Source: Gimesia maris (lineage in GTDB: Bacteria > Planctomycetota > Planctomycetia > Planctomycetales > Planctomycetaceae). Taken from it: 64,000 bases of DNA. The position numbers and the translations under genes were made by a program. This document shows, piece by piece, positions 27,387 to 36,367 of the stretch. The stretch lies in NCBI RefSeq assembly GCF_008298035.1, contig NZ_CP042910.1:2185001-2249000 (forward strand), given 5' to 3'. Under the pieces are notes generated by a model that was not told the DNA's origin, ran no database searches, and saw nothing but the letters and a program-made list of their open reading frames with translations. How positions within the stretch are numbered: the stretch's first letter is position 1; the number at the start of each line of letters is the position of its first letter.

Positions 27387-27408
27387 GGAAATATATAGTT
27401 CTATTTCC
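27387..27408. promoter_or_regulatory. Inverted repeat GGAAATA-N8-TATTTCC
   Basis: Perfect 7-bp arms at 27387-27393 and 27402-27408 with the same arm core and 8-bp spacer as the repeat at 27316-27341. Candidate second operator site. Confidence 0.35.
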
Positions 27409-27669
27409 GCCTCCGTGGCGCAAACGCATTAGGAAAAAATCCCCATTTTTCACTAGCGACAGGAAATATTTCTCTCCACGCTGGCCATTTTCCCCATAAA
27501 AAGAGATAGTGATAACCTGAATAGTCAGTAAACGGGCAGAGCAGCGAATGGCTGGTATTTACGGTCTGTGGAACTTCATCAATTATTTAAACTGACTTCA
27601 CGAATCAACTGGTTTCACATCTGAGTACTGCGATTCTTGAGCCTGCTCAATCATCAACGAGCTGCAGTA

Positions 27670-28743
27670 TCAGGGAGGGGTTATCGCGCCACCACAACTG
27701 GATCCGGCTCCTGCAGTACACCCGAAACAATGCTGACCGGTCACGATTTTTCGACTGACGAGATCATCATAATCGAAATCGCGGATGTGCCTTCGTTTCA
27801 GTGCTGCGACCGGCAGATTCAGCATCTGGTTAAAATCACAGTCGTAAAGAAAACCCTGCCAGTCGACTGAAAGAATAGAACGGCACATCAGACCGGATAC
27901 CGTGGCCGGATTAAATGCGTTTACGAGCCGCTCCATATATTCTTCAAAGCGTTCCTGCTGGATTAATTCGCTGAGGAAACGACTGATGGGCATGTTCGTA
28001 ATCGTTATCAGGTTGGTGAACTGAACCTCAAATCGTTGATTCAATTCACGACGGTACGCTGCCTCAAGTTCGGATTGGTTGGGGGGCAGAGAGAAACCAA
28101 CCGGATTATAAACCAGGGTCAGTTTCAATTCGGAGCCTGGAATTCCATAACCGAGCGAATTCAACTTCTGCAGAGCCTGAATTGATTTCTGGAATGCGCC
28201 GTCGCCTCGTTGTGCATCCGTATTTTCCTGCAGATAGCAGGGAAGGGAAGCGATAATCTCGACATTCTGATCTGCCAGAAATTGAGGAAGATCCTGAAAA
28301 CCGGGCGCCAGCAGAATCGTCAGATTACTACGATCTATGATTCGCCTTCCCAGTTTCCGGGCGGCGATTACCAGATCTTTAAAATGCGGATTCATTTCCG
28401 GCGCACCGCCCGTTAAATCCAGCGTCTGAAAGCCAGGATGTTCCAAGGCCTGTAAACATTCCTGTACGGTTTCAGCCGTCATGATTTCTCTGCGGTCAGG
28501 ACCTGCATCAACGTGACAGTGCTCACAAGTCATATTACAGAGTTTTCCCATGTTGATCTGAAGTGTCTCAATTGATGTCGCATGCAGTCCCGGGAGTTGC
28601 TGGTTCTGAAACTGTGCTTCAAATGCCGGTTGTTGAGATCGTTCATTGAGAATACGAAGTTGCTCACGCGGATCCGCCAGTTTACTGTGTTGTCTGAGCA
28701 GAGTGAGAGATGCCATTGTTGTTTTCCGTCTATACGAACTCAA
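27670..28743 (-). CDS. arsS: Arsenosugar biosynthesis radical SAM protein ArsS
   Basis: A 357-residue radical SAM enzyme. The iron-sulfur motif is C69-x3-C73-x2-C76 in LCNMTCEHCHVDAG, followed by the L-T-G-G-A-P-E-M-N SAM-binding strand. The C-terminal cysteines (C-F-G-C near 338-341 and C-G-G near 350) match the DUF3641-type tail of ArsS. ArsS adds the 5'-deoxyadenosyl group of SAM to methylated arsenic to give a dimethylarsinoyl nucleoside. Met10 is an alternative start. It lies 21 bp after the arsM-like gene on the same strand, and the other arsenosugar genes are divergent nearby, which makes the family call strong. Confidence 0.9.
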   Translation of the reverse strand: MSSYRRKTTMASLTLLRQHSKLADPREQLRILNERSQQPAFEAQFQNQQLPGLHATSIETLQINMGKLCNMTCEHCHVDAGPDRREIMTAETVQECLQALEHPGFQTLDLTGGAPEMNPHFKDLVIAARKLGRRIIDRSNLTILLAPGFQDLPQFLADQNVEIIASLPCYLQENTDAQRGDGAFQKSIQALQKLNSLGYGIPGSELKLTLVYNPVGFSLPPNQSELEAAYRRELNQRFEVQFTNLITITNMPISRFLSELIQQERFEEYMERLVNAFNPATVSGLMCRSILSVDWQGFLYDCDFNQMLNLPVAALKRRHIRDFDYDDLVSRKIVTGQHCFGCTAGAGSSCGGAITPP

Positions 28744-28764
28744 GTGAATGTGTGCTGGCAGAGA

Positions 28765-29943
28765 TTAGCAGCAACCGCTGTCCGGACTGCAACACTCATC
28801 CACAATCTGTGTCGTGAGATCAAAATTTTTGCCTTTGGTTTCCTGCGGGCTGCGGATTGCATTCCTGCGGCAGTCCATCTCGCGTGCCTGTTCCAGGGGA
28901 ATGTCCTGATATGGGGCGACCGAAAGAAACTGACCTGCATAGGGGGCCTTCTGCAGGAGTTGAAATGTTTTATCGCAGACGGCGATCCTTTCGCCACGGA
29001 AATAGGTGTGTCCATCGTCATCTTCGACTTTTTTAAACGGACCACGATAAATCATCGCCTGGTTCCGTTCCAGGCAGGGGCCCTGCTTGCCTTTATAAGC
29101 AGAGACAACCATTGAGCGGAATTCGATACCTTCCACGGTCCGCCAGGGAGTTTCTTCCCGTTTGAGAATTTCGATCCCATGGAACCCGGCGTCTTCAAAA
29201 GCTTTCAGAAACGCGGCTTCCTGAAAGGCACCTGAAATACAGCCTGACCAGAGTTCAGGATCTTTCCGCATATGTTGAGGCACGATATCATCGCAGACAA
29301 TATCACTGATGACCGCTTTTCCGCCACGTTTTAAAACTCGAAAGACTTCCTGCAGTAATTGACTGCGATCACTTTCGCGCACCAGGTTTAATACACAGTT
29401 TGAGATTACACAATCAATCGAGTCACCGGGGATCAGTGGCGACTCCTGTCGCAGGCGTTCTTCCAGATTTCTTAATTCCAGCCAGCGCGCCTGGCTGTCG
29501 ATCGGGCTGGCAGACAATTCCTGGTTCAACAGTTCCAGGTCCAGCTTAAGGTCCTGGATCAGTCCACTGCGAAATTCGACATTTGAGTATCCCAGTTTAT
29601 CGGAGACTTCCTGTTGATACTTTCGGGCGAGAGCCAGCATCTCTGCATTGCAGTCCACCCCAATTACTTTTCCCGAAGGACCTGCAATCTGTGAGGCAAT
29701 ATAGCAGATCTTGCCTCCCCCTGAGCCCAGATCGAGAACGGTATCGCCCGGCGAGAGATAAGGAGTGGGATCACCACAACCATAATCCTTTTCCAGAATC
29801 TCTTGCGGAATGATCGATAAATATTCCTGATTGTATTCGACAGGGCAGCATAGTGCCGCTTCAGCCTGGCGAGCCGCATTTGCATAACGGGTATAGACTG
29901 ATTCTTCTTCACTGGATTGCGGCTGTGTATTGACAGAATTCAT
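28765..29943 (-). CDS. arsM: Arsenite methyltransferase, arsenosugar type
   Basis: A class I SAM methyltransferase of the ArsM family (392 residues from the ATG at 29943; the open frame begins at 30012, but the extra 23 residues look non-native). SAM motif VLDLGSGGGKIC is at 69-80. Cysteines C32-C33, C56 and C80, plus others in the middle domain, could bind arsenic(III); the C-terminus ends with a cysteine cluster, C-C-S-P-D-S-G-C-C, often seen in arsenic proteins. It would methylate arsenite and supply substrate for ArsS. Co-transcribed with arsS; the start faces the divergent glycosyltransferase pair. Confidence 0.87.
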   Translation of the reverse strand: MNSVNTQPQSSEEESVYTRYANAARQAEAALCCPVEYNQEYLSIIPQEILEKDYGCGDPTPYLSPGDTVLDLGSGGGKICYIASQIAGPSGKVIGVDCNAEMLALARKYQQEVSDKLGYSNVEFRSGLIQDLKLDLELLNQELSASPIDSQARWLELRNLEERLRQESPLIPGDSIDCVISNCVLNLVRESDRSQLLQEVFRVLKRGGKAVISDIVCDDIVPQHMRKDPELWSGCISGAFQEAAFLKAFEDAGFHGIEILKREETPWRTVEGIEFRSMVVSAYKGKQGPCLERNQAMIYRGPFKKVEDDDGHTYFRGERIAVCDKTFQLLQKAPYAGQFLSVAPYQDIPLEQAREMDCRRNAIRSPQETKGKNFDLTTQIVDECCSPDSGCC

Positions 29944-30119
29944 CTTGATCAAGGTTCCTTTAAAGTCCGGTCGGTTTTTTGAATTCCTGACGAAAACAGT
30001 TACTGGCAGCAAGCGACTGCCCGAGGTTCTTCCAGTATATCCGACTCAGCCAATTTCAGAAACATTGCGTTTCCGAATGAACATTCCTTTTGGGAGTTTG
30101 TATTATGTACTACTATGAA

Positions 30120-30134
30120 TTCACATACTGTGAA
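30120..30134. promoter_or_regulatory. Inverted repeat TTCACA-TAC-TGTGAA in the divergent arsenosugar promoter region
   Basis: A perfect 6-bp inverted repeat with a 3-bp spacer lies between arsM (starts 29943, minus) and the glycosyltransferase gene (starts 30167, plus), 33 bp before the plus-strand start. Its size and place fit an operator for a dimeric repressor such as ArsR, but no arsR gene is in the window. TATTAT at 30101-30106 could be a plus-strand -10 box. Confidence 0.45.
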
Positions 30135-30166
30135 ACGAAATACATTTCCAGTTTAAGTACAAAAAA

Positions 30167-30928
30167 ATGAGTAACGTCAACCAGGGGAGCGCAGCCTGCT
30201 CGATTTCAGTCATTATTCCCGTATTACAGGGGGATAGCAGCTGGCAGGAATTACTGGCAGATCTGAGAGCTTTCCCGGAAACTGCCGAATTTCTATTTAT
30301 TTCAAACGGATTGGCTCCACCTGAATTTCAAGATCGCCTCAATTCATCTGGATTAAACAGTCGCAGCCACTGGCATTGTACTTCCAGAGGCAGGGCGATT
30401 CAGATGAATTATGGAGCGAAATATGCTCAATCTGATCATCTGCTTTTTTTACACGCTGACTCACGATTAAGTGATTCAGCTGTGCAGCAACTGTTAAAAA
30501 CTCTGGATTCCTGTCCGGAGGCCTTTCTCTATTTTAATCTCAAGTTTCAGGACCAGAGTTTTTTGTTAATGCGACTCAACTCCTGGGGCGTCTATTTCCG
30601 CTCGCATGTACTGGGGGTTCCCTTTGGCGACCAGGGATTCTGTTTGCCACGGTCTATGTTTCGCGAACTCAAAGGGTTTAATGAAGAGGCAGCCTATGGT
30701 GAAGATCATCTGCTGGTATGGGCGGCCAGGCGTCAGGGAATTCGTCTCAAGTGCACCGACGCAGACATCGAAACCAGTGCCCGGAAATATCGAGAGCAGG
30801 GCTGGCTGAAAGTGACAGTCAGACATCTCTGGCTGACGGCACGGCAGGCGATCCCGCAGTTTTTACTCCTGATAAAAGATCGAATTTTGAAATGCTGCCA
30901 AAGCAAGGCGCCATCGCCGTCTTCGTAA
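30167..30928 (+). CDS. Arsenosugar-type family 2 glycosyltransferase (TIGR04283-like)
   Basis: A 253-residue GT-A glycosyltransferase. It shows S-V-I-I-P-V at the N-terminus, S-R-G-R-A-I-Q-M-N-Y-G-A for nucleotide-sugar binding, FLHADSRL as the D-x-D-like metal motif, and F-G-D-Q-G-F. This matches the TIGR04283 family found with ArsS and thought to build arsenosugars. The end overlaps the next gene by 37 bp. No strong ribosome binding site precedes the ATG. Confidence 0.85.
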   Translation: MSNVNQGSAACSISVIIPVLQGDSSWQELLADLRAFPETAEFLFISNGLAPPEFQDRLNSSGLNSRSHWHCTSRGRAIQMNYGAKYAQSDHLLFLHADSRLSDSAVQQLLKTLDSCPEAFLYFNLKFQDQSFLLMRLNSWGVYFRSHVLGVPFGDQGFCLPRSMFRELKGFNEEAAYGEDHLLVWAARRQGIRLKCTDADIETSARKYREQGWLKVTVRHLWLTARQAIPQFLLLIKDRILKCCQSKAPSPSS

Positions 30929-31587
30929 AAACTCCCGGTTACTCTCCTTTAAAAACCAGGCTGGCGCAATCGGTCGGCACGGTGCAGGCGGAGCAGTTTC
31001 ATATCCTTTCGGCAAACGCAGTCGCAGCGGTTGTGCACAGCGTCGCGAATCAGAAATCGGTCACTCCCTTCTGGGCGGTCGCCGAACCAGAAGCGCAGCA
31101 GGATTCGCTTTGGAATCAGTTTAAAACTATGGGACAGGGAGCCGGGGGCTTGGGTAACCGACTGGCATATGTACAACAGCAGTTGTTTGAATTCAGTCAG
31201 TTCGTCATTTTTCTGGGCGCGGATACGCCACATCTGCCTGTTACGTTGCTGAATGAAGCAGTTGAGATCCTGTCAGTGGAAAGTGCTACACCGCAGTTTG
31301 TAATCGGGCCTGCCTGCGATGGGGGCTTTTATCTGTTTGGAAGCCAGATTGCGCTTGATCCTGCTGTCTGGCTGAATGTGCCATACAGTGTCGAGGACAC
31401 CACAAGGGCACTTCGGGAACAGATTCAGGATCTGGGTGAAATCCACCTGCTGCCTGAGTTGAGTGATGTGGACACCGTTCAGGAATTGCCGCTGGTGGCC
31501 CGGCAATTAACTGAAGGTGATGACTGGCTGACAGAACAACTGCAGGTTCTCGAGTGGATACAGGAATGGGAAGCACGGTCAGATTAG
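30892..31587 (+). CDS. Arsenosugar-type DUF2064 glycosyltransferase (TIGR04282-like)
   Basis: A 231-residue DUF2064 protein. I take the ATG at 30892: from there the sequence begins with I-A-V-F-V-K-T-P-G-x-S-P-x-K-T-R-L-A, a hallmark N-terminus of the family, whereas the frame upstream to 30718 is an out-of-frame reading of the previous gene. Further motifs: F-L-G-A-D-T-P-H-L-P and GPACDGGFYLFG. The family is a reduced GT-A fold. Its 37-bp overlap with the preceding gene shows coupling. Together with the previous gene it would glycosylate the ArsS product. Confidence 0.85.
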   Translation: MLPKQGAIAVFVKTPGYSPLKTRLAQSVGTVQAEQFHILSANAVAAVVHSVANQKSVTPFWAVAEPEAQQDSLWNQFKTMGQGAGGLGNRLAYVQQQLFEFSQFVIFLGADTPHLPVTLLNEAVEILSVESATPQFVIGPACDGGFYLFGSQIALDPAVWLNVPYSVEDTTRALREQIQDLGEIHLLPELSDVDTVQELPLVARQLTEGDDWLTEQLQVLEWIQEWEARSD

Positions 31588-31592
31588 TTTCG

Positions 31593-32411
31593 CTACTGGG
31601 CAATGCTTGTGGAGGGAGTGGTACGAGCGGACAACTCTGGTTTCAGCTCTTTCTCGTCGGCGCTTCCCTGAATGACCATATACAGCGAACTGACTGCGAG
31701 TAACATCAGCAGGCAGCGTTTGAAAATCACAGGATTAATCCGGGGGCCGATCAAAGTGCCCAGCGCCATGCCTGTGATCACAAACGGAATCGCAATGGCG
31801 GATGTCAGGATCACAGGCGTGGTGACCAGTCCCATTAGCGACAAACCTATGACACGTGTGATCGAGATCAGGATGAAAAACCCAAATATAAATCCCTTGT
31901 ATTGGTCCTGTGTCCAGGGTTGGCGGATGGCATAAATCACAATCGGTGGACCGGCAATACTGGTTGAGCCGGCCAGGAAGCCGCTGCAGAAGCCGGCAAA
32001 CGTACTCCAGATTGGGGAGGCCTGTTGGGGGCCGGATTCTGTCTGAACGGGTTTCTGGAAAAAACCATCGATCACAATCAGCAGGATCACCAGTCCGGTC
32101 CCACGCACCAGGTAATCCAGGTCAATCACGGTAAACATCAGCAGCCCCAGAGGCAATCCTACCAGGGAACCAGCAATTGCTCCCAGCAGCACTTTAAAAT
32201 TCGAATGCTTCCGATAGGCCCAGAAGATCCAGATCACGGGTAATACGATGCTCAAAGCAACCAGGAGATTGGCTTCGCGAAAATCCAGCATTAAGGGAAG
32301 AACCGCCATCGCGACGATGGCATATCCAAAACCGATAATTCCCTGGATGAATGCAGACAGAAAAATGACAGCCAGGACAAAAAACCACAGCTGTGGATCA
32401 GAAAACATCAT
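31593..32411 (-). CDS. TauE/SafE family permease
   Basis: A membrane protein of about 272 residues with eight or so hydrophobic helices. The N-terminal F-I-Q-G-I-I-G-F-G-Y-A and the central FCSGFLAGSTSIAGPPIV are the two characteristic TauE/SafE repeats. The family exports sulfite or organosulfonates, or moves other organic anions. The frame extends to a TTG at 32438; I prefer the tandem ATGs at 32408-32411, but no ribosome binding site decides it. It is the last gene of a minus-strand series (transporter, dehydrogenase, PLP enzyme), so sulfur or hydroxyacid metabolism is possible. Confidence 0.86.
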   Translation of the reverse strand: MMFSDPQLWFFVLAVIFLSAFIQGIIGFGYAIVAMAVLPLMLDFREANLLVALSIVLPVIWIFWAYRKHSNFKVLLGAIAGSLVGLPLGLLMFTVIDLDYLVRGTGLVILLIVIDGFFQKPVQTESGPQQASPIWSTFAGFCSGFLAGSTSIAGPPIVIYAIRQPWTQDQYKGFIFGFFILISITRVIGLSLMGLVTTPVILTSAIAIPFVITGMALGTLIGPRINPVIFKRCLLMLLAVSSLYMVIQGSADEKELKPELSARTTPSTSIAQ

Positions 32412-32486
32412 GATTATGAACAAGTCAATATGAGTCAAGATTTTACTGATGACTCGAGAAAGCGGGGGTGAACGCGGCGGGAAAAG

Positions 32487-33887
32487 TTATTCCATCAGAG
32501 CGCTGCCTCTGGTCTCTTTCGCAAAGAAGGGCAGGATGGCACCAACGATGTAGAGCAAGCTTAGTATCGTTGCCGTTTGCGCTAATGTGAAACCTACTTT
32601 TTGACTTTGCATCCAGCCAGCAAGAAGCAGAATCGGGGCAGCTAAAATGCGGCCCCCATTGAAACAGGTACCAGCGCCCGTAGATCTGAGACGGGTTGGA
32701 TAAAGTTCGGGGAAGTAAATGGCATATCCCGCATGCATACCGAGCGTCAGAAAACCAAACACCGGTAAGAAACATCCGATCACAATGGAATTATTGAACA
32801 ACTGAAATAATAGATACGTGCTGATTAGCCCGCCAATATGAAACAGAAAAAACGCCCATCTTCGTCCCAGCCATTCACAAAGTGGCCCAAAGGCTAATAG
32901 ACCTAAACCCCCGCCGGTTGTCGTTAAGAACATCCCCAGCATTTCCCATTTTTTTAATGTCGCCTTAATTGAATCCAGATATACCTCAATCTCCTCTTGT
33001 GTGACCGTTGGTTCATTTGCTTTGAATTCAGCAACATATTCCGACTCGATTGTTTTCAAGAATGCATCCTTACCATAAATGTGAACGCCCCAAAAAGTCG
33101 CGAACCCAATAGATGCCAATATGATTCCAATACATGTACTCTTCAGGTATGGCGAACTGAAAAGATTGAGGATACTTCCCATCTGTTTGCTGGAGTCGCT
33201 TTTAGCAGCGTTTTGTGCATTCTGCCAAGATTCTGGTTCCTTTAAGGAGCGGCGAATCCAGATAATCAAAAAGGAGGGCACGACACCCAGGGCAAAGCCG
33301 ATACGCCAGGGCAGTGAAGGGTACCCTGCATCTTCAGCATACTGCTGAATGCTCTCATTACCGATAATAAATGCTCCCGCCAGAATCGCGAGATAGGTTC
33401 CCAGAACACTGGATGCATGGAAAATACTGCCGACTCTAGCGCGAGCTTTGGGAGGAAACGATTCGGCAACGAGGGTACTCGCGACTGCCCACTCACCTCC
33501 GACCCCGAGCGCTACCAGAAAACGAAACCCCGCAAATTGCCACCAGTCCTGTGAAAATGCTGATAAACAGGTAAATAATGAATAAAACAAAATTGTGAGA
33601 GACATTGTTTTTTTACGACCAATCCGGTCGCTGAGTGCACCAAATAAAATTCCACCCAGTGCCCCACCAATCAGAAATGCACTAAAGGTGATGGCATTAT
33701 ATTCGGAAATGGTTCCTTTTGTTGTCCCTTCAGGAACCAGTGAAGGCATGGCTTCGTTCATGCTGGCAACGAAGATCTGTCCTTCGAAGACATCAAAGAC
33801 CCAGCCCAGGGAAGCGATCGTCAAAACGAGCCACTGGTAACGCGAAATGCCGTGATACCATTTGTCTTCTTTGAGTTCGTTCTGCAT
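32487..33887 (-). CDS. MFS transporter (sugar/organic-acid porter type)
   Basis: A 466-residue, 12-helix major facilitator. Signatures: ASLGWVFDVFEGQIF at helix 1 (the D-x-x-E pattern of aromatic/organic acid and sialate-type porters), G-x-L-S-D-R-I-G-R-K-K between helices 2 and 3, and R-F-L-V-A-L-G-V-G-G-E-W. A charged loop of about 50 residues (near 270-325) sits between helices 7 and 8. Probably proton-driven uptake of an organic acid or similar solute. It lies between the TauE/SafE gene and the dehydrogenase gene, 18 bp after the latter. Confidence 0.9.
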   Translation of the reverse strand: MQNELKEDKWYHGISRYQWLVLTIASLGWVFDVFEGQIFVASMNEAMPSLVPEGTTKGTISEYNAITFSAFLIGGALGGILFGALSDRIGRKKTMSLTILFYSLFTCLSAFSQDWWQFAGFRFLVALGVGGEWAVASTLVAESFPPKARARVGSIFHASSVLGTYLAILAGAFIIGNESIQQYAEDAGYPSLPWRIGFALGVVPSFLIIWIRRSLKEPESWQNAQNAAKSDSSKQMGSILNLFSSPYLKSTCIGIILASIGFATFWGVHIYGKDAFLKTIESEYVAEFKANEPTVTQEEIEVYLDSIKATLKKWEMLGMFLTTTGGGLGLLAFGPLCEWLGRRWAFFLFHIGGLISTYLLFQLFNNSIVIGCFLPVFGFLTLGMHAGYAIYFPELYPTRLRSTGAGTCFNGGRILAAPILLLAGWMQSQKVGFTLAQTATILSLLYIVGAILPFFAKETRGSALME

Positions 33888-33905
33888 CAGGCTGTGTCTC
33901 TCAGA

Positions 33906-34856
33906 CTAAGGTTCAAAAACATTGATTGCTTTTTTTCCACTCAACACCAGCCGGACGTCTTCGCAGACCGAATCGACCACTCGGTCCTGTGCTTCGACAG
34001 TAAACGCCGCGATGTGAGGGGTTAAGATCACATTTTCCATCTGGTTCAAGGGGCTCTGTTTGGGGGGCTCGGTTTCCCGGACATCCAAAGCTGCTCCTGC
34101 CAGTTTATGCTCGAGCAATGCCTGGGTCAGTCCGCGTTCATCGACGACTTCCCCGCGCGAGGTGTTGATGAAAAAGGCATCCGGTTTCATCTTTCTGAAA
34201 TGCTGATAAGTCAGCATCTTGCGTGTATCGGGGGTCAGCGGGCTGTGGCAGGAAACAACATCTGACTCAGCCAGCAGATCATCGAGGGAGAGCAGGGTGG
34301 CATTGAGCTTTTTGAGCTGTGGAGCATCCGCTTTGAGAAACGGGTCGGCGGCAAGGATGTTCATTCCGAATGCTTTTGCGCGTGTCGCAGTGAAAGAACC
34401 AATGCGTCCCAAGCCGATCAGTCCGAATGACTTGCCATAAAGTTCAGTGCCGGTGAATTTAAGTCGGTTCCAGCCTCCTGTCAGGGTATCCTGACGGGCT
34501 TCCGGAATTTTTCGCATCAATGCCAGCATCAGCCCGATAGTGAGTTCTGCTACTGAGAGCGAATTGGCATCCGGAGTAAAGCAGACCACGATCCCTTTTT
34601 CATGAGCATATTCTGTGTCGACATTATCCAGACCTGCGCCGGCCCGGGCGATGATTTTGAGCTCGGGAGCCGCATCGATCAACTCGCGATCGACTTTCGT
34701 CTGATTTCTGACGATCAAGGCTCTGGTGTTTTGAATTTTCTGTTTGAGCAGATCGATATTCTGCCACAGGTAGGCATCGAACTCGACATCGTGCTCCTGG
34801 ATGAGACGATTCATGGACACGCCTTGAATATTCTCTGTTACCAGAACATCGCTCAT
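33906..34856 (-). CDS. D-isomer-specific 2-hydroxyacid dehydrogenase (phosphoglycerate dehydrogenase-like)
   Basis: A 316-residue NAD-dependent dehydrogenase without the C-terminal ACT domain of classical SerA. The NAD motif is G-L-I-G-L-G-R-I-G-S near 143-152. The catalytic triad is visible: Arg in NTSRGEVVDE, Glu in R-E-T-E-P-P, and His in LTPHIAAFT. The substrate may be 3-phosphoglycerate, hydroxypyruvate/glycerate or another 2-hydroxyacid. It lies 42 bp downstream of the threonine-synthase-like gene and just upstream of the MFS gene, which suggests a joint pathway. Confidence 0.9.
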   Translation of the reverse strand: MSDVLVTENIQGVSMNRLIQEHDVEFDAYLWQNIDLLKQKIQNTRALIVRNQTKVDRELIDAAPELKIIARAGAGLDNVDTEYAHEKGIVVCFTPDANSLSVAELTIGLMLALMRKIPEARQDTLTGGWNRLKFTGTELYGKSFGLIGLGRIGSFTATRAKAFGMNILAADPFLKADAPQLKKLNATLLSLDDLLAESDVVSCHSPLTPDTRKMLTYQHFRKMKPDAFFINTSRGEVVDERGLTQALLEHKLAGAALDVRETEPPKQSPLNQMENVILTPHIAAFTVEAQDRVVDSVCEDVRLVLSGKKAINVFEP

Positions 34857-34898
34857 GTCACTACTTCCTGCAAGAACGTTTTTCTACTACTGCCTCGA

Positions 34899-36128
34899 TT
34901 AATTAAATTGAGAGTAATCGATTGGCTGATGAATGTCGATTGACTGGTTGGCTGGCGGGAGTTCGTATTTCAAACCGGTGGCACAATTGAACAGCACAGC
35001 ACTCTCATCCGGGCTGATTCTGCCAGAGGCCAGTTCCTGTTTGTAGGCGGCGTAAGTTGCTGCTCCTTCCGGACACATCAGGAACCCTTCCTTCTGCGAG
35101 CATTCATCCAGAGCGGCGGTGATCAGTTCATCATCGACGGCCGTCGCGAAACCATTACTTTCCCGGACGGCTCGCAAGATCAGAAAGTCGCCTACCGCAA
35201 CCGGGACGCGAATCCCGGCTGCCACCGTGTGGGCATTCTGCCAGAGCTCTGCGTGTTCTTCGCCGGCTTCGTAGGCTTTGACCATGGGAGCACAGCCAGA
35301 TGCCTGAACGGCGACCATGCGGGGCAGTTTGCCTTTCAGCCAGCCCATGGCTTTGAGTTCGTTAAACGCCTTCCACATGCCGATCAGTCCGGTCCCGCCA
35401 CCGGTCGGATATAAAATCACGTCGGGAACCTCCCAGCCCATCTGGTCGGCCAGTTCCAGTCCCATCGTCTTTTTCCCTTCGATGCGATAAGGTTCTTTCA
35501 GGGTTGAAAAATCAAACCAGCCCACCTGTTCTTTGCCCTGGCCGACGATCTTGCCGCAGTCATTGATCAGGCCATTCACGCGCCAGACCTGGGCTCCCTG
35601 GGCAGCGATTTCTCGCACATTGATTTCCGGTGTATCGTCCGGGCAGAAGATATAGGACTTCATCCCGGCCCGGGTTCCATAGGCGGCCAGCGCAGCGCCC
35701 GCATTGCCGTTGGTCGGCATCGCGACTTTGGAGACTCCCAGTTCTTTCGCCATCGAGACAGCCATACAGAGTCCACGCGCTTTGAAGGAACCCGTGGGGA
35801 GGCGACCCTCGTCTTTAATCCAGGCTGTGCCCTTGCCTCCCTGCAGACGGGGAACGGGGATCAGGGGAGTGTGAACTTCTCCCAGGCTGACAATATTTTC
35901 TGATTTGCGTACCGGCAGGAATTCGCGGTACCGCCAGAGAGTTGCCGGGCGGGAGGCCAGTTCTTCCTTTGTGACTGCCTGGGCGAGCGCCTCTAAGTCA
36001 TATTTAACCAGCAGAGGTTTTCCCGATTTGGAAAGACCGTGCAACTGATCTGCTTCGTAACGATCATGGTGCATTCCGCACTCAAGATGCGTGACAAACG
36101 TTTGAGCTTCGGGAAATGGATTATCCAT
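34899..36128 (-). CDS. Threonine synthase-like PLP enzyme
   Basis: A 409-residue fold-type II PLP enzyme. The PLP lysine is K116 in PTGSFKARG, the phosphate-binding loop is GGGTGLIG, and the N-terminal THLECG segment is like the short start of bacterial threonine synthases. Threonine synthase converts O-phosphohomoserine to threonine; relatives include cysteate synthase and diaminopropionate lyases. The position beside a 2-hydroxyacid dehydrogenase, two MFS transporters and a TauE/SafE permease rather than hom/thrB leaves a non-standard substrate open. Function as thrC is the default. Confidence 0.85.
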   Translation of the reverse strand: MDNPFPEAQTFVTHLECGMHHDRYEADQLHGLSKSGKPLLVKYDLEALAQAVTKEELASRPATLWRYREFLPVRKSENIVSLGEVHTPLIPVPRLQGGKGTAWIKDEGRLPTGSFKARGLCMAVSMAKELGVSKVAMPTNGNAGAALAAYGTRAGMKSYIFCPDDTPEINVREIAAQGAQVWRVNGLINDCGKIVGQGKEQVGWFDFSTLKEPYRIEGKKTMGLELADQMGWEVPDVILYPTGGGTGLIGMWKAFNELKAMGWLKGKLPRMVAVQASGCAPMVKAYEAGEEHAELWQNAHTVAAGIRVPVAVGDFLILRAVRESNGFATAVDDELITAALDECSQKEGFLMCPEGAATYAAYKQELASGRISPDESAVLFNCATGLKYELPPANQSIDIHQPIDYSQFN

Positions 36129-36314
36129 GAGAGCGTACCTGTTATCAGATCGTTATATGGTAGTGATAATTCTGTTGATTTTTACGCGGAACGATGGTTC
36201 AGTTATTCAGCAATTAGTTTGAAAGTCAACCTTTTGAGTCTGGTGAAATCGTTTTCCTCTGGCGGTTTTGAGTCCTGACAGTCTAATCTATTCCAGATGG
36301 GAAGCAAAATGAAA

Positions 36315-36344
36315 GAACGACCACCCGCAGGCGGGCAGTCGTTC
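36315..36344 (-). terminator. Intrinsic terminator downstream of the minus-strand MFS gene
   Basis: The stem GAACGAC...GTCGTTC (36315-36321 with 36338-36344) continues inward, past a CA/CA internal loop, to CCCG/CGGG around a CAGG loop. On the minus strand it starts 24 bp after the stop of the MFS gene and is followed by TTTCATTTTG. It therefore separates that gene from the threonine-synthase-like gene promoter region. Confidence 0.75.
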
Positions 36345-36367
36345 CATTGTTTCAGGGAGACGGATTA

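Larger units (their letters stand above)
27180..27669. other. 490-bp AT-rich intergenic region with clustered inverted repeats
   Basis: No gene. It lies between the start of the minus-strand acidic gene and the 3' end of arsS, so it should carry the acidic gene's promoter. Three related inverted repeats are present (see the next two entries, and GAAATATTTC at 27463-27472). Confidence 0.5.
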
